Below are positions 57,886-64,000 of a DNA stretch of 64,000 bases, in pieces. The position numbers were made by a program, and so were the translations under genes. Under the pieces are notes generated by a model that saw only the letters and a program-made list of their open reading frames with translations, was not told the DNA's origin and did not search any database. Source of the DNA: Piscicola geometra. Its lineage: Eukaryota; Annelida; Clitellata; Hirudinida; Piscicolidae. The DNA lies in the NCBI GenBank assembly GCA_943735955.1, contig OX030956.1, forward strand, positions 14,972,195 through 15,036,194. Direction: 5' to 3'. Numbering within the stretch: position 1 is the stretch's first letter; the number at the start of each line of letters is the position of its first letter.

Positions 57886-60800
57886 GTTTAAAATGTTATT
57901 TTTAAAATGTTATTTTTAAAATGTTATTTTTAAAATGTTATTTTTAAAATGTTATTTTTAAAATGTTATTTTTAAAATGTTATTTTTAAAATGTTATTTT
58001 TAAAATGTTATTTTTAAAATGTTATTTTTAAAATGTTATTTTTAAAATGTTATTTTTAAAATGTTATTTTTAAAATGTTATTTTTAAAATGTTATTTTTA
58101 AAATGTTATTTTTAAAATGTTATTTTTAAAATGTTATTTTTAAAATGTTATTTTTAAAATGTTATTTTTAAAATGTTATTTTTAAAATGTTATTTTTAAA
58201 ATGTTATTTTTAAAATGTTATTTTTAAAATGTTATTTTTAAAATGTTATTTTTAAAATGTTATTTTTAAAATGTTATTTTTAAAATGTTATTTTTAAAAT
58301 GTTATTTTTAAAATGTTATTTTTAAAATTTTATTTTTAAAATGTTATTTTTAAAATGTTATTTTTAAAATGTTATTTTTAAAATGTTATTTTTAAAATGT
58401 TATTTTTAAAATGTTATTTTTAAAATGTTATTTTTAAAATGTTATTTTTAAAATGTTATTTTTAAAATGTTATTTTTAAAATGTTATTTTTAAAATGTTA
58501 TTTTTAAAATGTTATTTTTAAAATGTTATTTTTAAAATGTTATTTTTAAAATGTTATTTTTAAAATGTTATTTTTAAAATGTTATTTTTAAAATGTTATT
58601 TTTAAAATTTTATTTTTAAAATGTTATTTTTAAAATGTTATTTTTAAAATGTTATTTTAAAAATGTTATTTTTAAAATGTTATTTTTAAAATGTTATTTT
58701 TAAAATGTTATTTTTAAAATGTTATTTTTAAAATGTTATTTTTAAAATGTTATTTTTAAAATGTTATTTTTAAAATGTTATTTTTAAAATGTTATTTTTA
58801 AAATGTTATTTTTAAAATGTTATTTTTAAAATGTTATTTTTAAAATGTTATTTTTAAAATGTTATTTTTAAAATGTTATTTTTAAAATGTTATTTTTAAA
58901 ATGTTATTTTTAAAATGTTATTTTTAAAATGTTATTTTTAAAATGTTATTTTTAAAATGTTATTTTTAAAATGTTATTTTTAAAATGTTATTTTTAAAAT
59001 GTTATTTTTAAAATGTTATTTTTAAAATGTTATTTTTAAAATGTTATTTTTAAAATGTTATTTTTAAAATGTTATTTTTAAAATGTTATTTTTAAAATGT
59101 TATTTTTAAAATGTTATTTTTAAAATGTTATTTTTAAAATGTTATTTTTAAAATGTTATTTTTAAAATGTTATTTTTAAAATGTTATTTTTAAAATGTTA
59201 TTTTTAAAATGTTATTTTTAAAATGTTATTTTTAAAATGTTATTTTTAAAATGTTATTTTTAAAATGTTATTTTTAAAATGTTATTTTTAAAATGTTATT
59301 TTTAAAATGTTATTTTTAAAATGTTATTTTTAAAATGTTATTTTTAAAATGTTATTTTTAAAATGTTATTTTTAAAATGTTATTTTTAAAATGTTATTTT
59401 TAAAATGTTATTTTTAAAATGTTATTTTTAAAATGTTATTTTTAAAATGTTATTTTTAAAATGTTATTTTTAAAATGTTATTTTTAAAATGTTATTTTTA
59501 AAATGTTATTTTTAAAATGTTATTTTTAAAATGTTATTTTTAAAATGTTATTTTTAAAATGTTATTTTTAAAATGTTATTTTTAAAATGTTATTTTTAAA
59601 ATGTTATTTTTAAAATGTTATTTTTAAAATGTTATTTTTAAAATGTTATTTTTAAAATGTTATTTTTAAAATGTTATTTTTAAAATGTTATTTTTAAAAT
59701 GTTATTTTTAAAATGTTATTTTTAAAATGTTATTTTTAAAATGTTATTTTTAAAATGTTATTTTTAAAATGTTATTTTTAAAATGTTATTTTTAAAATGT
59801 TATTTTTAAAATGTTATTTTTAAAATGTTATTTTTAAAATGTTATTTTTAAAATGTTATTTTTAAAATGTTATTTTTAAAATGTTATTTTTAAAATGTTA
59901 TTTTTAAAATGATATTTTTAAAATGTTATTTTTAAAATGTTATTTTTAAAATGTTATTTTTAAAATGTTATTTTTAAAATGTTATTTTTAAAATGTTATT
60001 TTTAAAATGTTATTTTTAAAATGTTATTTTTAAAATGTTATTTTTAAAATGTTATTTTTAAAATGTTATTTTTAAAATGTTATTTTTAAAATGTTATTTT
60101 TAAAATGTTATTTTTAAAATGATATTTTTAAAATGTTTTTTTTTAATGTTCTTTTTAAAATGTTATTTTTAAAATGTTATTTTTAAAATGTTATTTTTAA
60201 AATGTTATTTTTAAAATGTTATTTTTAAAATGTTATTTTTAAAATGTTATTTTTAAAATGTTATTTTTAAAATGTTATTTTTAAAATGTTATTTTTAAAA
60301 TGTTATTTTTAAAATGTTATTTTTAAAATGTTATTTTTAAAATGTTATTTTTAAAATGTTATTTTTAAAATGTTATTTTTAAAATGTTATTTTTAAAATG
60401 TTATTTTTAAAATGTTATTTTTAAAATGTTATTTTTAAAATGTTATTTTTAAAATGTTATTTTTAAAATGTTATTTTTAAAATGTTATTTTTAAAATGTT
60501 ATTTTTAAAATGTTATTTTTAAAATGTTATTTTTAAAATGTTATTTTTAAAATGTTATTTTTAAAGTGTTATTTTTAAAATGTTATTTTTAAAATGTTAT
60601 TTTTAAAATGTTATTTTTAAAATGTTATTTTTAAAATGTTATTTTTAAAATGTTATTTTTAAAATGTTATTTTTAAAATATTATTTTTAAAATATTATTT
60701 TTAAAATGTTATTTTTAAAATGTTATTTTTAAAATGTTATTTTTAAAATGTTATTTTAAAAATGTTATTTTAAAAATGTTATTTTAAAATGTTGTTTTAA

Positions 60801-61540
60801 AAATGTTATTTTAAAAATGTTATTTTTAAAATGTTATTTTTAAAATGTTATTTTTAAAATGTTATTTTTAAAATGTTATTTTTAAAATGTTATTTTTAAA
60901 ATGTTATTTTTAAAATGTTATTTTTAAAATGTTATTTTTAAAATCTTATTTTTAAAATCTTATTTTTAAAATGTTATTTTTAAAATCTTATTTTTAAAAT
61001 CTTATTTTTAAAATGTTATTTTTAAAATGTTATTTTTAAAATGTTATTTTTAAAATGTTATTTTTAAAATGTTATTTTTAAAATGTTATTTTTAAAATGT
61101 TATTTTTAAAATATTATTTTAAAAATATTATTTTTAAAATGGTATTTTTAAAATGTTATTTTTAAAATGTTATTTTTAAAATGTTATTTTTAAAATGTTA
61201 TTTTTAAAATGTTATTTTAAAAATGTTATTTAAAAATGTTATTTTAAAAATGTTATTTTAAAAATGTTATTTTAAAAATGTTATTTTAAAAATGTTATTT
61301 TAAAAATGTTATTTTTAAAATGTTATTTTTAAAATGTTATTTTTAAAATGTTATTTTTAAAATGTTATTTTTAAAATGTTATTTTTAAAATGTTATTTTT
61401 AAAATGTTATTTTTAAAATGTTATTTTTAAAATGTTATTTTTAAAATGTTATTTTTAAAATGTTATTTTTAAAATGTTATTTTTAAAAGGTAATTTTAAA
61501 ATGTTATTTTTAAAATGGTATTTTTAGAATGTTTTTTAAA
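57886..61540. repeat. 14-bp satellite array, about 260 copies
   Basis: The unit is ATGTTATTTTTAAA. The first 2.2 kb is almost perfect, with only rare single-base variants (for example at 58327, 58606, 59909 and 60121). Variants such as TTATTTTAAAAATG and CTTATTTTTAAAAT cluster between 60660 and 61320. The unit and its reverse complement are similar (TTTTTAAA core). It lies between the 3' end of the cysteine-rich gene and the SDR gene. Confidence 0.97.
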
Positions 61541-61854
61541 ATTAATTTAATTTTAAAATTTTTATTTTTACAATTTCATTTAAAAATTTTATTCAAATTT
61601 TATTTATATATTTTAAAAGATTTTTTTAAAATATTAGTCCGTTTAAAAATGTTTTTACATTAGTCTGTTTTAACAATATTTTGTTATATCAGTCCGTTCC
61701 CCAGTGAAGGACTTTAAAGATTATTGAAATCTAGTCCATATGTGTTTTTGGCATTCGGCAGCGGGCACAAACACCGTATTTGTGCACTCTGACCTTTGAT
61801 GCTGCTTCAGAATTAGCAGTTATCTGATCATTTTTCTATAGTCATACTTTAAAA
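61541..61854. other. Upstream region of the SDR gene
   Basis: Non-repetitive DNA resumes after the satellite and leads to the SDR start codon. A promoter is expected here, but no element can be named. Confidence 0.4.
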
Positions 61855-64000
61855 ATGGCTCTAAACCTGATTGACAAAGTTGCCATCATCACAGGTTGTA
61901 GACTTAATGATTAATCCTATAATAAATTTAGATTTCAATCTTTTAGTTCATATTCTCATAAAATAGTTTACTTCCTAAACTAGCTAGTTCATTATAATAC
62001 AAATAAATGAAAACTTAATCGTTTGATAATTCACAGGTGCCGGCTCAGGCATTGGAAAAGCATGTGCCTTATTGTTTTCAGAGCTTGGAGCCCAAGTGGT
62101 TCTGATAGGAAGGAATGTTGAAGCTCTCAACCAAGTGAAACAAGAATGCGATAAAAATTCTAAAAAGGTATTTAAATTTTTTAATGATAATAATAATACA
62201 AAAATATATAATTGGTAACATGTATAGAATCTATATTGATAGCATTTGATCCACAGCATTTGGTGATTGGAGCAGACATTACAAAGGAAGATGCTTGTAA
62301 AGAGGCTGTTGAGAAAATGGCCAAAGCTTATGACAAGCTTGACATACTGGTAAAATTCTATTCTCTAATTGACTTTCTTAGCATTTAAAACCATTGAAGT
62401 ATGCCTTACAACCTTTATACCACCTCCCAGGTGAACAATGCAGGCATAATGGAGATGGGCACCATTGAAACCACCACACTGGAGCAGTATGACCGCGTCA
62501 TGGACATCAATGTTAGGTTTGTCAAAGGATTTTTCATCATCATTTTTATAGCGCTTTTCATTTTTCAAATGTGAACTTATCTTCTCCAAGTGGATTCTGT
62601 TGACAAAAACGTCTATTAGCTGAAAGCATGGGCGGCGATCCTGGGAGGGTCCTGGGGTCTGGACCCCCTCCCCCACTTTTTAGTAGTAGCCTATATGTGG
62701 ACCCCCTCCACTTTTTCAATAAAAACTTTTGTGAACTCTTGTTTTGATGCGAACATAATCCTCAAACTTAGCATAAAACAATATTTTTACATACTAATAC
62801 ATTGTGAGTATGTGTTGTTATAGTTATAGCTGTCTAAAACAAAGCTATTCATTGCTTAGTTAAATATTAGTATCAAAACAGAAGTTTAAAATGTTTTTTT
62901 TGAGTGGGGGGAAGATGGGTCTGGATCCCAGGATCATCTATGCTGGGTAAGACCCCCCAAAGATTTGCAGCAGATCGCCGCCCTTGGCTGAAAGGAACCC
63001 TTTAGCAACCTATAACAAATATGATAACCTCTAAAGTTAATATTTCTGAATTAAATAGATAATATTTCTAAAATAAGATACAAACCTTATCTTATTTCTA
63101 TCCTCAAGCACACCTTTAATCTGAATGAATTAATGCAGGAGTACTACAAGTATTTTTAAGGGCTCAACAATATAAATAAATTATATTCTACAATTTCACG
63201 CTTTGTTCAATTTCTAAAAAAATAAAATTACTAAAAACATAAGCTTCTCTACCATTGCTACAGAGCAGCCTACCACATGACGATGCTGTGTGTGCCACAC
63301 TTGATAAAGACCAAGGGAAGCATCGTCAACGTTTCATCAGTCTGTGGCACTCGAGCTGTTCGTATTTGTGGTTTAATGGTTTGATTTCAATTAATTTCTA
63401 TAATGCTCTTAGTGAAAATGGGCTATATATGATCATAGAAATGCTAGAATGAACTTAAAAAGTGTTACTTTCATTTTCTAATGTTTTATGACAAATGCTT
63501 TAAAACTTTAAACTTGTATTCAACAGTTCCAAGGAATATTGGCTTACTGCGTATCGAAGAGTGCTCTTGATCAACTCACCAAATGCTCTGCTCTTGGTTT
63601 GTATATTACTTAGATTCATTTAATTAAATGCATTAATGCATTTTTTAACTTTATTTTTTTACAGAACTAGCTTCAAAGGGAGTGAGGGTGAATTCCATCA
63701 AGTCAGTGTTTAAACTTTGATTATGGTTTTTATTGTTAACTCTAATTTTTAGAACTCTTGATCCCAACCTTTTCATTAACCTATACAGTCCCGGAGTGAT
63801 CTTGACAGGCATTCAAAAGAAGGGAGGCCTAGACGACAAGCAATACGAAGAGGTAGTTGTTAAAAACTTCAATAAAGAACTAAATAAGCCGTAATATTTC
63901 TTTGAATATATTTAAATTAATATACTCAATATTACTATTATCTACCCTTCAGTTCTTGGAGCGTTCCAAGACCTCTCACCCACTAGGCAGACCTGGCGAA
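61855..64000 (+). CDS. Short-chain dehydrogenase/reductase (classical SDR), 5' part
   Basis: Exons 61855-61894, 62037-62167, 62257-62349, 62431-62516, 63264-63357, 63527-63596, 63665-63701, 63789-63852 and 63953 to the window end; all phases agree. Visible motifs: the NAD(P)-binding TGAGSGIGKACA near the N-terminus, VNNAG, the catalytic Ser in IVNVSSVCG, the YCVSK Tyr-Lys pair, and VNSINPGVI. The C-terminal exon begins SKTSHPLGRPGE, the conserved pre-C-terminal segment. The start MALNLIDKVAIITG fits the usual short leader. The family is cytosolic or mitochondrial NAD(P)-dependent oxidoreductases; the substrate cannot be told. A MITE sits in the fourth intron. The gene continues past 64000. 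Confidence 0.93.
62627..62986. mobile_element. hAT-type MITE, family Y, copy 4, perfect 8-bp duplication
   Basis: This 360-bp copy has ends CATGGGCGGCGATC and GATCGCCGCCCTTG (13 of 14 positions inverted). Direct repeats GCTGAAAG lie at 62619-62626 and 62987-62994. It sits in intron 4 of the SDR gene and defines the family Y ends best. Confidence 0.92.

Noticed and set aside
57886..61540. A CRISPR-like or spacer-containing array
   Set aside because: There are no spacers; it is a plain tandem satellite in an animal genome.

Overview
The window is AT-rich nuclear DNA from an invertebrate animal. Split genes with GT-AG introns, a paired-class homeobox gene, an integrin alpha gene, MTFP1 and a catalase-related allene oxide synthase/lipoxygenase fusion all indicate a metazoan, probably bilaterian. 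The species cannot be fixed from sequence alone. I rebuilt seven protein-coding genes (one partial) exon by exon. In each, intron phases agree across all junctions and the coding length is a multiple of three. All exon models are read by eye, without transcripts.

Layout. 0.1-11.5 kb (+): a 15-exon gene of about 1833 codons for an AOS-PLAT-lipoxygenase fusion, with a long disordered N-terminus, a large acidic insert in the lipoxygenase domain and a C-terminal extension that removes the usual terminal isoleucine. 12.3-14.2 kb (-): a SHOX-like homeobox gene. 15.9-25.3 kb: transposon-rich; two hAT elements with perfect 8-bp target duplications sit in one SINE-like repeat, beside an integrase remnant, a tRNA-derived SINE and a MITE. 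26.3-28.3 kb (-): MTFP1, divergent from a small unrecognised four-exon gene at 28.5-29.0 kb (+); their start codons are about 230 bp apart. 29.5-39.6 kb (+): an integrin alpha gene with a tandem exon pair that looks mutually exclusive and a 1.07-kb perfect (CTTA)n array in one intron.

40-48 kb: a second transposon nest: a BED-type hAT (ctattggg duplication) contains another hAT (caagtcat duplication), which contains a piggyBac-like passenger, a LINE 3' end and a SINE. 48-53 kb: gene-poor, with a 2.6-kb AT-only satellite. 53.1-57.1 kb (+): a small secreted cysteine-rich protein with an antistasin-like domain. 57.2-61.5 kb: a 27-bp minisatellite and about 3.65 kb of a 14-bp satellite. 61.9-64.0 kb (+): the 5' part of a short-chain dehydrogenase gene that runs off the window.

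The host genes are unrelated in function; I see no operon or cluster. The most unusual material is the fusion enzyme (altered heme pocket, altered iron-site C-terminus), the integrin exon pair, and the transposon nests, which can be dated relative to each other by their target duplications.
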